Below, in pieces: positions 1 to 11,200 of a DNA stretch of 64,000 nucleotides. Source of the DNA: Cymbidium sinense (taxonomy: Eukaryota > Streptophyta > Magnoliopsida > Asparagales > Orchidaceae); contig CM038214.1 in the NCBI GenBank assembly GCA_021442155.1, positions 312,573,001-312,637,000 of the forward strand, written 5' to 3'. The translations under genes and the position numbers were made by a program. The notes beneath the pieces are model-generated. The model made no database searches, was not told the DNA's origin, and saw only the letters and a program-made list of their open reading frames with translations. The stretch's first letter is position 1, and each line of letters opens with the position of its first letter.

Positions 1-2020
1 TAAAAAAAATAAAAAATAAAAAAAAATAAAAACATAAAAAATAAAAAAAACCCTAACCCTAAACCCTAAACCCTAACCCTAAACCTACAACCCTAAACCC
101 TAAAACCCTAAACCTTAAACCCTAAACGCTAAACCCTAAAACCTAAACCCTAAAACTTAAACCCTAAAACCCTAAACCCTAAACACTAAATCCTAAACCC
201 TAAACTCTGGTTAAAAAAAACATTTAAACCCTAAACCTTAATCCCTAAACCCTAAACCCTAAACTACAACCTAAACACTAAACTTAAAACCTAAACCCTA
301 AACCTTAAACCCTAAAAACCATAAACCCTAAACACTAAAAAAAATCCTAAATGGTAAACCCTAAAACCTTAAACCATAATCTGTAAACCCTAAACTCTAA
401 AACCTAAACCTAAATAAAAAAATAAAATAAAATAAAACAATAACCTAAACTAAAACCTAAACCTAAACCTAACCCAAAAAATAAAATAAAATAAAATCAG
501 TAATAAAAACTAAACTAAAATAAAATAAATAAAAACCTAAACTAAACAAAAAATAAAATGAACCTAAAAATAAAAAACCTAAATATAAGAAAAACTAAAC
601 CTAAAATAAAAATAAAATAAACCTAAGATAAAACAAAATAAAAATTAAATAAAACCTAAACCTAAAAAATAAAAATAAAAATAAACCCTAAAAGTAAATA
701 AAAAATAACACTTAAATCTTAAACTTAAAAAAAAACTAAACCTAAAATAAAAATAAAATAACCCTAAACCTAAACTAAAAAAAACTAAACTAAAATAAAT
801 AAAACCTAAATTTAAACCTAAAATAAACTCAACTTAAACCTAAACCTAAACTAAATAAAATAAAATAAACAAAAAATAAACTTAAGCCTAAACTAAAAAT
901 TAAATCCTAACGAAAACATAAAATAATAACCTAAACCCTAAACCCTAAAAAATAAATAAAAAATAAACTAAATGAACCTAACCCTAAACCCTAAACCCTA
1001 AAACTAACCATAAAACATAAACCCTAAACCCTAAACATATAACCCTAAACCCTAAACCCTAAACCCTATAACCCTAAACCCAAAACTCTAAACCTTAATC
1101 CCTAAACCCTAAACCCTAAACTCTATTATAAAAAAAACCTTAAACCCCAAGCCTTACACCCTAAACCCTAAACCCTAAACCCTAAACCTAAAATCTAAAC
1201 CCTAGAGCCTAAACACTAAACCCTAAACCCTAAACCCAAAACCCTAAAACCCTAAGCCATAAACCCTAAGCCCAAAGCCCTAAAACCTAAACCTAAATAA
1301 AAAAATAAAATAAACTAAACTAAAAACTTAAACTAAAACCTAAACCTAAACTTAATAATAAAATAAAATAGAAAGTGGTTCTAAACTAAAATAAAATAAA
1401 TAAAAACCCAAATTAAATAAGACAAATAAAATAAACATAGAAATAATAAGCCTAAATAAAATAAAAACTAATCCAAATATCAAAATAAATTAAAAACTAA
1501 ATAAAAAACCTAAACCTAGAGAATAAACCTAAAAATAAATAAAAAATAACGCTTAAACCCTAAACAAAAAAAAACCTAAACCTAAAATAAAAATAAATTA
1601 AACCTAAACTTAAACTCAAATAAACTAAACTAGAATAAATAAAACCTAAACCTAAACCTAAAATAAACTAAACCTAAACATAAACCTAAAATAAACTAAA
1701 CCTAAACCTAAACTTAAACTAAATAAAATATAATAAACTAAAAATAAACCTAAGCCTAAACTAAAAACTAAAACTTAAAAATAAACCTAAAATAACAACC
1801 TAAAACCTAAACCTAAAAAATAAAATAAAAATAAAACCTAAACCTAAAAAATAAAATAAAAATAAACTTAATCTAAAAGATAAACCTAAACTTAAACCTA
1901 AAACATAAACTAAAATAAAAAAACCTAAACTAATATAAATTAACTAACCTAAATAAAAATAAAAATAAATCTAAATAAAAATAAAAAATAAAATAAACTA
2001 AATAAATCAAATAAACTTAA
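1..2020 (+). repeat. Degenerate telomere-like satellite, two rounds
   Basis: No gene. Degenerate CCCTAAA heptamers fill about 51-400 and 930-1290. CCTAAA/AAATAAA-rich blocks fill about 400-925 and 1290-2020. The two A-rich blocks share a recognisable common order of words (for example cctaaaataaaaataaa, then taaataaaacctaaa, then actaaataaaataaaat) with blocks further right, so they are copies of one satellite subunit and not random low complexity. The many substitutions and indels in the heptamer argue against this being a functional chromosome end. G is very rare on this strand. Confidence 0.9.
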
Positions 2021-2046
2021 ACCTACCGATTTACTTAATTTTTTTC
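2021..2046 (+). repeat. Satellite boundary motif, copy 1
   Basis: Reads acctaccgatttacttaatt followed by a short T run. It closes an A-rich block and is followed by a CCCTAAA block. The same motif in the same position recurs near 3861, 14321, 17201, 24621, 25720, 29427, 36201, 38368, 39790, 41605, 56298, 57582 and 61011. It is the best sequence tag for counting satellite units here. Confidence 0.8.
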
Positions 2047-2455
2047 TTTTAAAAAATACTAAATGCTAAACTCTAAACCCTAAACCTACAACGCTAAACA
2101 CTAAACCATAAACCTACAACCCTAAACCCTAAATCCTAAACCATAATCCCTAAACCCTAAACCCTAAATCCTAAAAACACCAAAACTTTAAACCCTAAAC
2201 CGAGAAAATCTAAACCTTAAAACCTAAACACTAAACCCTAAACCTTAAACCCTAAACCCTAAACCTTAAAAGCATAAACCCAAAACCCTAACCTCTAAAC
2301 CCTAAACCCTAAACCCTAACCCTAAACCCTAACCCTAAACCCTAAACCCTGAACCCCAAACCCTAAACCTAAACCTAAAGTAACTAAATAAATTAATAAA
2401 GAAACTTAAACCCTAAAACCTAACAAACCCAAACCTAAACCTAAACCTAAACCTT
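2047..2455 (+). repeat. Interstitial CCCTAAA block
   Basis: Degenerate CCCTAAA heptamers, turning into CCTAAA hexamers in the last 70 bases before the GR-RBP remnant. No gene seen. Confidence 0.85.
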
Positions 2456-2940
2456 AAGAACAGGCAGAATCTTGATGGTAGGAACTTAACCATCAACCAA
2501 GCTCGGTCTAGATCTAGCGGTGGAGGCGAAGGTGTAGGCAGCAATTATCCTAGAGGTTGTGGGTATCTGGAGGTGCTGGTGGATATGGAGGTGGTGGTCA
2601 GACCAGTGGTGGTTATGGAGGCAGGAGGAGCGACGAAGGTTACAACCGTGGTGGTGGCGGAGGGAGAGATAGGGGATATGATGGTGGATCCCACTACTGG
2701 AGAGGCCTAGGTGGTTCTGATGGAAATTAGAAAAATTGAAGAATGCTCTATTCGATTGTTGTTTACCAAACTGTGTCTTTATAGTATAGATGATTCTAGT
2801 TATCTAGGGTTTTTGATTTGCTCTATGCATGCTCATATTTTTATCTATGTTGTCATTTGTGTCTTAGAAAACTTGGTGTGTTACTTGGCTAATGAAATAA
2901 AAAAAAAGAAATGTTGAATATGAATTTGTTCTCTTTTAAA
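2456..2940 (+). pseudogene. GR-RBP 3' fragment, copy G1
   Basis: 5'-truncated remnant of a class IV glycine-rich RNA-binding protein. The first codons read KNRQNLDGRNLTIN, matching the last RRM strand of this family (NGQ-LDGR-ITVN). A Gly/Tyr/Arg-rich tail follows, with GGYGGGG, SGGYGGRRSDEGY and GGGGGRDRGYDGGSHY. One base is lost in the first glycine run, so the tail is read in a second frame. It ends GSDGN and stops at 2728-2730. The 3' UTR follows, with an AATAAA-type signal near 2895 and an A-rich end. The RRM core and start codon are absent, so it cannot encode a functional RNA-binding protein. An AUG frame at 2711-2917 lies mostly in the 3' UTR and is not meaningful. Confidence 0.85.
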
Positions 2941-3860
2941 ATAAAATTTTATAAAAAACTAAAAACCCCAAACCCCAAACTAAAATTTGAACCTTAAACC
3001 TAAAACCTAAACTTTAAACCCTAAACCCTAAACCTTAAACCCTAAACCCTAAACCCTAAACATTAAATGCTAAAACCTAAACCCTAAACCTTAAACCCTA
3101 AAAAGCTAAAAAGTTAAGCCTAAAATAAATAAAACTCTAAAAAAAAATTAACCAAAACCAAAATAAAAATAAAAATAAAATCAAATAAAAACCTCAACTA
3201 AAACTTAAACCTAAACCTAAAAAAGAATATAAAATAGAAAATAAAAAAAAACTAAAATTAAATAAATAAAAACCTAAATAAAATAGAAACTAAACCTAAA
3301 ATAAAAATAAAGTAAACCTAAAATAAAATAAAATAAAAACTAAATAAAAACCTAAACCTAAAAAAAACCTAAAAATAAAACCAAAAACTTAATAGTAAAA
3401 AAAACCTAAACCCTAAACTAAAAAAAAATATTAACCTAAAATAAAAATAAAATAATCCTAAACCTAAACTAAAATAAATTAAACTAAAATAAATAAAACT
3501 TAAACCTAAAATAAACTAAATCTAAACCTAAACTAAATAAAATAAAATAAACAAAAAATAAACCTAAACATAAACTAAAAATAAAACCTAAAAATAAACC
3601 AACAATAAAAACCTAAAACATCAACTTTAAGAAATAAAATAAAAACATAAACCTAAATCTAAAATAAAAATAAAACCTAAACTAAAAAAATTAAATAAAA
3701 ATAAAAATAAACTAAAAAATAAACCTAAACCTAAAAAATAAACTAAATAAAAAAGCTAAACTAAAATATATAAACCTAAAATAAATAAAATAAACTAAAT
3801 AAAAATAAAATTGAACCTAAACAAAAAATAAATAAAATAAACTAAATAAAGTAAATAAAC
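2941..3860 (+). repeat. CCCTAAA block then A-rich satellite block
   Basis: CCCTAAA-like to about 3110, then the A-rich subunit (about 3120-3860) in the same word order as 13600-14320 and 27300-28290. No gene seen. Confidence 0.85.
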
Positions 3861-3885
3861 CTAAACCTACTGATTTACTTAGTTT
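3861..3885 (+). repeat. Satellite boundary motif, copy 2
   Basis: ctaaacctactgatttactt followed by agttt; closes the A-rich block and precedes CCCTAAA repeats. Confidence 0.75.
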
Positions 3886-4354
3886 AAAAAGAACTTAAAT
3901 AAATAAGAAAAATTATAAACCCTAGACGCTAAACCCTAAACCCTACACCCTAAACCTTAAACCCTAAACCCTAAACTCAAAACCCAAACCCAAAATTATA
4001 AACCCTAAACCTAAACCATAAACCCTAAATCCTAAAACACCAAACCCTAAACCTTAAACACTAAACTAGTCCTAAACCCTAAGCTAACCCTAAACCCTAA
4101 AAACCCTAAAGCCTACACACTAAACCCTAAACCTTAAACCCTAAATCCTAATCCCTAATCCCTAATCTTTAAACCCTAACCCTAAACCTTAAACCCTAAA
4201 ACCCTAAACCCTAAATCATAAACCCTAATCCTTAAACCCTTTACCGTAAACCCTAAACCCTAAACCCTAAATGCTAAACCTAAAGAAACTAAATAAATAA
4301 ATAAAACCTAAACCCTAAAACCTAATCAACCAAAACCAAAACTTAAACCCTAAT
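3886..4354 (+). repeat. Interstitial CCCTAAA block
   Basis: Degenerate CCCTAAA with heptamer variants such as CCATAAA and CCTTAAA. No gene seen. Confidence 0.85.
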
Positions 4355-4842
4355 GATGGGTAGAACCTTGAGGGCAGGAACATTAGCTTCAACTAGGCTT
4401 AGTTTAGATCTAGTTGTGGAGTTAAAGGCGGAGGGGGCGACTATCACTATGGTGGTGGGGGATCTGGAGGTGCTGACGAATATGGAAGTGGTGGTCGAAG
4501 CAGTGGTGGTTATAGAGGTGGGAGAAGCTATGGAGGTTACAACTTTGGTGTTCTCGAAGGGATAGATTGGGGATATGATAGAGGATCCCACTGCTCGAGA
4601 GGTGGTGATGGAGCTGATGGGAATTAAAGAAAATAAAGAACAGTCGATCCAATCTGTCGCTTATGGAACAATGTCTTTACAGTAGAAACAATTTTAATTA
4701 TCTAGGGTTTTTGATTTGCTCTATGCGTGATCATTTTTTATCAATGTCATCGCTTATGTCTTAGAAAACTTGGTGAGCTACTTGGTTGGTGAAATCGAAA
4801 AGAAGACATGTTAAATATGAATTTGTTCTATGTTAAAAAAAA
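4355..4842 (+). pseudogene. GR-RBP 3' fragment, copy G2
   Basis: Second GR-RBP remnant. In the family frame it reads NLEGRNISFN, three in-frame stops within about 20 codons of the start, then GGGGDYHYGGGGSGGA, SSGGYRGGRSYGGYN and DRGSHCSRGGDGADGN, ending at TAA 4625-4627. No frameshift is needed, so decay is by substitution. The 3' UTR holds the family words tatctagggtttttgatttg and a terminal A run at about 4834-4842. The open frame starting at 4353 is a +1 reading of the glycine-rich tract and should not be taken as a protein. Confidence 0.85.
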
Positions 4843-5880
4843 CCTTAAATCCCAAACTAAAACCTATATGCTAAACCTTTAACTTAAACCCTAAACCCTA
4901 AAAACCATAAACCCTAAACACTAAGCCCTAGACCCTAAACCCTAAACCTTAAACCCTAAAACCCTAAACCATAAACCCTAATCCCTAAATCCTAGACCCT
5001 AAAACATAAAATGCTTAACCCTAGACCCTAAACCCTAAAACATTCAAACTGAAACCCCAAACCCTAAACCCTAAAGAATAAACCTAAAAAACCATGGGTT
5101 TAAATTTTAAACACAAACCTAAACTCCTAAACTTAAACTCTAAAAACTAAACCTAAACCTAAAACAGAAACCTAAACCCTTAAACTTAAACCCCAAACCC
5201 TAAACTTAACCCTAAACTTAAACTAAACCTAAACCTAAACCCTAAAACCCTAAACCTAAACTAAACCTAAATCAAAACTAAAACCCTAAACTTAAACTTA
5301 AACTTAAACTTAAACCTAAACAAACTAAATATAAATTAAACAAACCTAAACCTAAATCAAACTAAACCTTAAACCTAGGCTAAAGCCTAAATCAAACTAA
5401 ACCTAAACATAAACCTAAATCTAAAACTCTAAACCTAACCCAACCCTAAACCTAAAACTAAACTAAACTCTAAACTAAACCTAAACCTAACCTAAACCCT
5501 AAACCTAAACCAAACCCTAAGTTAAACTTAAACTTAAAACTAAAACCTAAATTAAACTAAACCTAACCTAACCTAAAACCTAAATCAAAATTAAACCTAA
5601 ACCTAAACTAAACTCCTAAACCTAAACTTAAACCTAAACTAACTAAACTTAAACTCCCCCCTACTAATAACTAAACCTAAACCCTAAAAGCCCTAAACCT
5701 AAACCATAAACTAAAACTTTAAACTTAAACTAATTTAAAATCCCAAAACTAAATAAACTAAACCTTAAAACCTAAAATCCAACCCCTAACCTAACCTAAA
5801 CCTAAACCTAACCTAAACTAAACCTAAACCTAAAATAAAACAAACCCTAAGCTAAATTAAACTAATCCCAAATTGAAACC
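4843..5880 (+). repeat. CCCTAAA block passing into CCTAAA hexamer array
   Basis: CCCTAAA to about 5080, then an array dominated by the 6-bp word CCTAAA and the variants CTTAAA and CTAAAC (about 5100-5870). The LINE begins near the right edge. The exact junction is blurred because the LINE 5' end is A-rich here. Confidence 0.8.
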
Positions 5881-6080
5881 AAAACCAAAAATTTACTTTC
5901 AAGCCCTCATCTCATACCTAGATTTCCCTTTCCTCTCATTTTTTTGCCGCTTATTTTATGCATTTCTCACTAGATTCCTTATTGAATCGACAGTCGCTGG
6001 CCGATTTCCTATCTTCATAGGAGTGACATTGAGGCTTTCCATCTTCCTCGATGATTCCTTGGGGAAAAATAAAGGATCCT

Positions 6081-7151
6081 ATGGATCCTGCTAGGGCATC
6101 AACTAACTTGGCTTTAACTACTTCAAAATCAGTTAAAGATGATCTAGTTTGGATTTATCTCCCTAATATGTGAATTCATTTTCTTAACCACCAATTCCTT
6201 TTTATTATGGATGCTTTATTTGTTTAGTTGTTGCAAATTGATCAGGCAATGACTAAGAAATCTCATCTTTCAGTGGCTAGAATCCTTATTGAATTGGACA
6301 TTACCAAGAAACACCCCAAAGAAATCTGGTTGGGATCTAAAAATTATGATTACATCCAAAGAATTGAATTTGAAAATCTCCCTATCTTTTGTTCTCATTA
6401 TAAAATCCATGGGCATGATAATTCAAAATGTTTCATTATTCATCCTCACCTAAAAAAGAAAACCCCTATAAAGAAAACTTGTATTCCTAACCCTAGGCTG
6501 ATCATTGTTAAATATCAAAAAGCTACTTTGGAAAAAAAAGGAATTTTTTAATGTTCTTAGTAAGGTTGTTTTACCTCTTACTTGTTTTGTGCAATTGAAG
6601 GCCTCTAATGTGAACAATAATAGTTTTTTTAGACTTTTGGATGATGATTCTATTTCCTCCGATTCAATCCCTGGATCCTTGAAGAATTTGATTGATGAAA
6701 ATGAAGCTTTGATTGAGAATATAAATGAGGATATTAATGTTATGCATCACTCAATTTCAATGGATAATATGGCTTTAACATATCATGATAATCAAGTTAA
6801 TAAAATTAATTTTATTTTCCAGATTCAGGATTATTTAAATTCTCATAAAGATTTGGCTTTGTCTAATAATTTGGGTCATAAAGAGGAAGGGCTCGGTTTT
6901 CACACTTGCCTCTTAATAAATATGTTTCCACTCCCTCTCTTGCTGATTTGGCTTTAATAAATTCTCATATCTTGGAAGAAGGAGAATTCATTTCTAATCA
7001 GGAGATTTCTCCTAAATCTATGACAAATGTTGCTAAATCTTTCTCGAATGATGATTATATGGGAAAAGAAAATGGTTTCCAAACTTATCATGCTAAAAAG
7101 AGAAAAAATGTTAAAAAAATTTCTCCCGAAGTGCCAAGAAACACTAGATAG
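6081..7151 (+). pseudogene. LINE ORF1 remnant (RNA-binding, zinc knuckle)
   Basis: ORF1 of a plant L1-type LINE, expected to bind the element RNA. The ATG at 6081 begins MDPARASTNLALTTSKS. A later frame (6228-6551) reads QIDQAMTKKSHLSVARILIE and KEIWLGSKNYDY, which matches the DUF4283-linked region of plant LINE and retroelement proteins, then a zinc knuckle CSHYKIHGHDNSKC. The second cysteine of the CX2CX4HX4C pattern is Tyr here, so the knuckle is damaged. A hydrophilic, Asn/Asp-rich tail runs to 7151 and ends in a basic KKRKNVKKISPEVPRNTR, like the VTRSK-type ORF1 ends of this family. Several frameshifts split it, and part of the N-terminal region seems deleted. Confidence 0.75.
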
Positions 7152-7209
7152 GCTACGGCCTCCCTCTCCTCTCTTAATTAACCTTCTCTTAACCCCTTTT
7201 TATTTTTTT

Positions 7210-10200
7210 ATGTTTAATTTTATAGTTTGGAATGTTAGAGGGATTGGTACCCTCTCTATTCGTAACCGTATTAGAAATTTTTATCGTATACATAATATTT
7301 CTTTACTTATTTTTTCTAGAGCCTTTTACTTATGCTAACAAAATTAACCATGTTGCTAGAATGATCGGTTTCAATAAATTTCCCTCTAATGTCGGTAATA
7401 GAATTTGTTATTTTTGGAATAACTTTGTAGAGGTTTCTATTCTTGATGATTTTCAACAAGTTGTTAATGCTCAAATCTCTTATGGAGATAATTGTGTATT
7501 GGGCTTAGATCTGGTAGAAATCTTCTTTAGCATAATTTGAGAAATTTTGCTACCTCTATCAATAAACCTTAGTTTGTAGGTGGTGAATTCCACACTATTT
7601 TATTCACTTCTGAACAAAGTGGTGGTTGCTCTCCCAATATTCTTTCCATGGAAGAATTTTATAATATGATCCTTGATTGTAATTTGATTGTTATTAGTTT
7701 TAAAGGTTCTAATTATACTTTTAAAAACTCTAGACTTTGACAAAGGTTTGATCATATTCTTTTTAATACTCATTGGATTACTCAATGGCATATAACTTAT
7801 GTTGATCATTTAAGCAGAACCTTCTCTGATCATGCTCCTCTTTTGGTTTCTATTAAAGATAATTCTAATAGATTAAAAAATTTCTCTTTTTTTTTCATTC
7901 TAATACATCATGATAATTTTATTATGGGGATGAATATACTTTTGTTTAAGCTTACAAGACTTTAGCAAAATCTAGGTTGGTGTAAAAAGCATTGTTTTAA
8001 TAAACTTTTTGCTAATATCAAAGATATGGAAAATATGGTTTGTGATCTTGGGGTCTCTATTATATCTGATCCTTCTAAGATTAAGGACTTGACTGAGGTG
8101 AAAGATAAACTTGTTAATTTTTAAAATATGGAAGAGACTTATTGGAATCAAAAAGCTGCTAGTAAACATATTGCGAATGATGACAAGAATACTAGGTATT
8201 TTCATGCTTTAGTTAACAAAAAGAGAGGTTTAAATAATATTGAAATAAGTTAAAGATGGAAATGGAGAATGGATTATTGAGAATAATGATATTAAGGATT
8301 AAGTTATTAATTACTTTAGAAATATGCTTAATAAGAGTTGCTCTTATGAAGCTATTTCTAAATCGCACTTAATTCCTTCTATTATTACCAATGATGTGAA
8401 TGATTTGCTTACTATTGTGCCTAACGAAGATGAAATTTTTAAAGTTCTTAATAGCAGGAAGATAGATTCTGTTACTGGTCTAGAGGGTTTCACTACTCAA
8501 ATTTTTTAAAAATGTTAGTTTATTATTAAAAATGATTTGATTGAGGCTATGGTTGATTTTTTTTAATGGTAATCTTTTTCCTAGATATTTTTGTAGCACT
8601 TCTATTGTCCTCATACCTAAGAAAGATAATCTAGACTATTAGAGTGATTTTAGACCTATTAGTCTTTGCACCTTCTTCAATAAGCTGGTTTCCAAAATTC
8701 TTGCCAACATGCTTAGTCCTTTACTTCATATAATTATCTCTCTCAAAAAAACTAGTTTTTCTAGAGGTAGAACTATTTCTATTAACATTTTACTTGCCCA
8801 AGAAATAATTCATGATTTAGATGCTAAGACTAGAGGTGGAAACATTCTTTTCAAATTAGACATTACCGAAGCTTTTGATAATATCTATTGGGATTTCCTT
8901 TTCTATATTCTAAATTTATTTGGGTTTTCTAATAAATTTATTTTCTTATTAAAAATTGTATTAATAATTCATGGTTTCTATTTTCCTTATTGGGGTAGCT
9001 TTGGGCTTCTTTCCTTCTTCCCATGGCTTAAGATAAAGGGATCTTTCATTTCTTGCTTTATTTATTATTGGTGATGAGTACTTATTTAGGAGCATAAATG
9101 AGTTATTCTTAAATAATCCTAGCATGTACTATAGAACTTTTGGTGGTCTTCTTATTTCCCACTTAAGCTTTGCTGATAATTTTATTATTTTTTGCAATGC
9201 TTCTATTCATCATATCAAGAACCTCAAGATTTTTTTAAATAAATTTGGTAGAGAAAGTGGTCTTTCTATCAATGATAACAAAAGCTATTTTATTACTTCT
9301 TCAAGTATCTCCAATAATAAAATTAATCAAATCCTGCATATCACTAATTTTAAACATCAGCACTTACCTATTAAGTAGTTGGGTGCTCCCCAATCTAAAG
9401 GTCCAAAATAATCCAATCTTTTTGATGAGTTAATTCAAAAATGTTTAAATAAAATTTTTTTTGGGAATTCCATTTGCTTTCCTTTGGTGGTAGGCTCACT
9501 ATTCTTAAAAGCACTCTCAATTCTATGCCTTTTTATTTGATTCAAACTATTATTCCCACTAATTCTACTCTTATTAGAGTTGATCGCTTGCTTAATAAAT
9601 CATTTTGGGGATTGAATAATTCTATTAAAAGAATGCATTGGACATCCTGGCATAAATGTTGTGGTCCTTTGGGTGAAGGTGGTCTTGGTTGCAAACCTAT
9701 TCTTGAAGCTATGACTGCCTTCTCTCATATGCTCTGGTGGAATTTTAGAAAGAATGATAGCCTTTGGGCTAATTATATGATGGAAAATTATTGAGAAGGT
9801 AAACACCGTCTTATCTATGCTTATAAAGTTGGTGACTCTCTAGTTTGGAAAAGGCTTTGCTCCATTAAATGGGTTGTTGAATCCTTAATATCTTGGGGTA
9901 TTCATTCGGGTTCTTCTTTTTTTTAGCAAGATAATTGGATTGGCAATGGCTCTATTGACTCCCTTTTACCTACACACTCTACTGCTACTATCAAAGTTAA
10001 CTTATTGTTTGCTTAATAATAATTGGAATGAAAACAAACTTGAGAACTACATTACTATTTCTCTTTTTGACAAGTTTTGCAACATCGCTATCTTTTCTAA
10101 TAAACCTGATCAAATTCTTTTCAAGCTCCCTTCCAATGGTGATTTCATTCTTAAAGAGGTTTGGAATTTTATTAAAACTAAACAAAATACCTTTAATGTT

Positions 10201-11200
10201 TTCATTAAACTTTGGAACAATATCATTCCCATTTCTTATTCTATTTTAGCTTGGATGATTTTGAATAACTTCATTCCTATAGATCCCTTACTTTGGCTTA
10301 AATGGTTTTATTTACCTTCCAAGTGCTATTGTTCTTTTCATATTGAAAATGTTAATCATGTTTTTGTCAATGGTGATATTGCTTCCAAACTTTGGATAAG
10401 GTATGATGATTTATTTAACTCTAACTATTTTCATGTCTCTCTTTTGTTATATCAACTTCTTGAAGTTTGTTTCCATAAAACTATGAAAGGTCATATGAAA
10501 GTTTTAATTGCTATTACCCTTATTTTGTTCATTTGGATGGATAGAAATGTTGCTAAATATCAAGGAATCCCTATGAACCATAAAAGGATCCTTGCTAGAA
10601 CTAAAGAAAAAATTCATGCTTTGTTTAATGCAAATTTAATTAGCAATCTTTATTTTAGAGGTTATAAATTTATGGCTAAAAATTTGGGTATCACTTTGCA
10701 TGATGACCCTTCCTAGAAAAGTATTAAGATTATACATTGGATTAAGCCTAAAAAAAATTTTATTAATATCAATACTAATGGTTCTGTTTTCCCAAAAAAT
10801 ATTATGTGGTGGAATTCTTAAGGATTCTAAGTACTATCATTTGTGCTTTTGCCTAACCCTCAAAGCTTGTTCTATTATTTATGTTGAGCTCATGGTCATA
10901 ATAAAGCTATTGATATTTGTTTACAAAGGCTTCTTTAATTATTGGATTGAAGTTGATGCTCTTCTTTTACTTGATATCCTCAATACTAATAAAATGGGAA
11001 TGACTTATTTTATCTTCTTAATCACACTAAAATGCTTTTTCTTAAGTTTGCTACAAAATTTCTCACATTCTTCATGAAGGTAATGCTTATGCTAATTTCT
11101 TAGCTAATTTTGGAGCTAAATTAAATGAGCTCACTTTATTTAATAACCATAGCTTACTTGAGCATCTGCATGGTCTGGTCAATCTGGATAACAGACCTTA
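7210..11200 (+). pseudogene. LINE ORF2 remnant (EN, RT, zf-RVT, RNase H)
   Basis: Domains in order. Endonuclease from the ATG at 7210 (MFNFIVWNVRGIG), through WNNFVEVSILDDFQQVV, a degraded GGDFN motif (VGGEFHTIL near 7580) and SDHAPLLVS near 7830. Reverse transcriptase from DFRPISLC near 8646 through GNILFKLDITEAFDN near 8840 to SHLSFADNFIIFC near 9160, where the catalytic FADD is FADN. Thumb/connection GGRLTILKSTLNSMPFYL near 9486. A 258-codon open stretch (9940-10716) covers the zf-RVT region (SILAWMILNNFIPIDPLLW). RNase H remnant from INTNGS near 10765. The AUG at 9940 is internal, so this stretch is not a separate gene. It stays open in both copies probably because it is the least decayed part. 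Confidence 0.85.

Noticed and set aside
1..400. Left edge as a functional chromosome-end telomere
   Set aside because: The heptamers are too degenerate, are interrupted by A-rich blocks, and the same blocks recur inside the window for 60 kb.
9940..10716. 258-codon open frame as an independent gene conserved in two copies
   Set aside because: It is the internal zf-RVT part of LINE ORF2; conservation between the copies reflects the large duplication.
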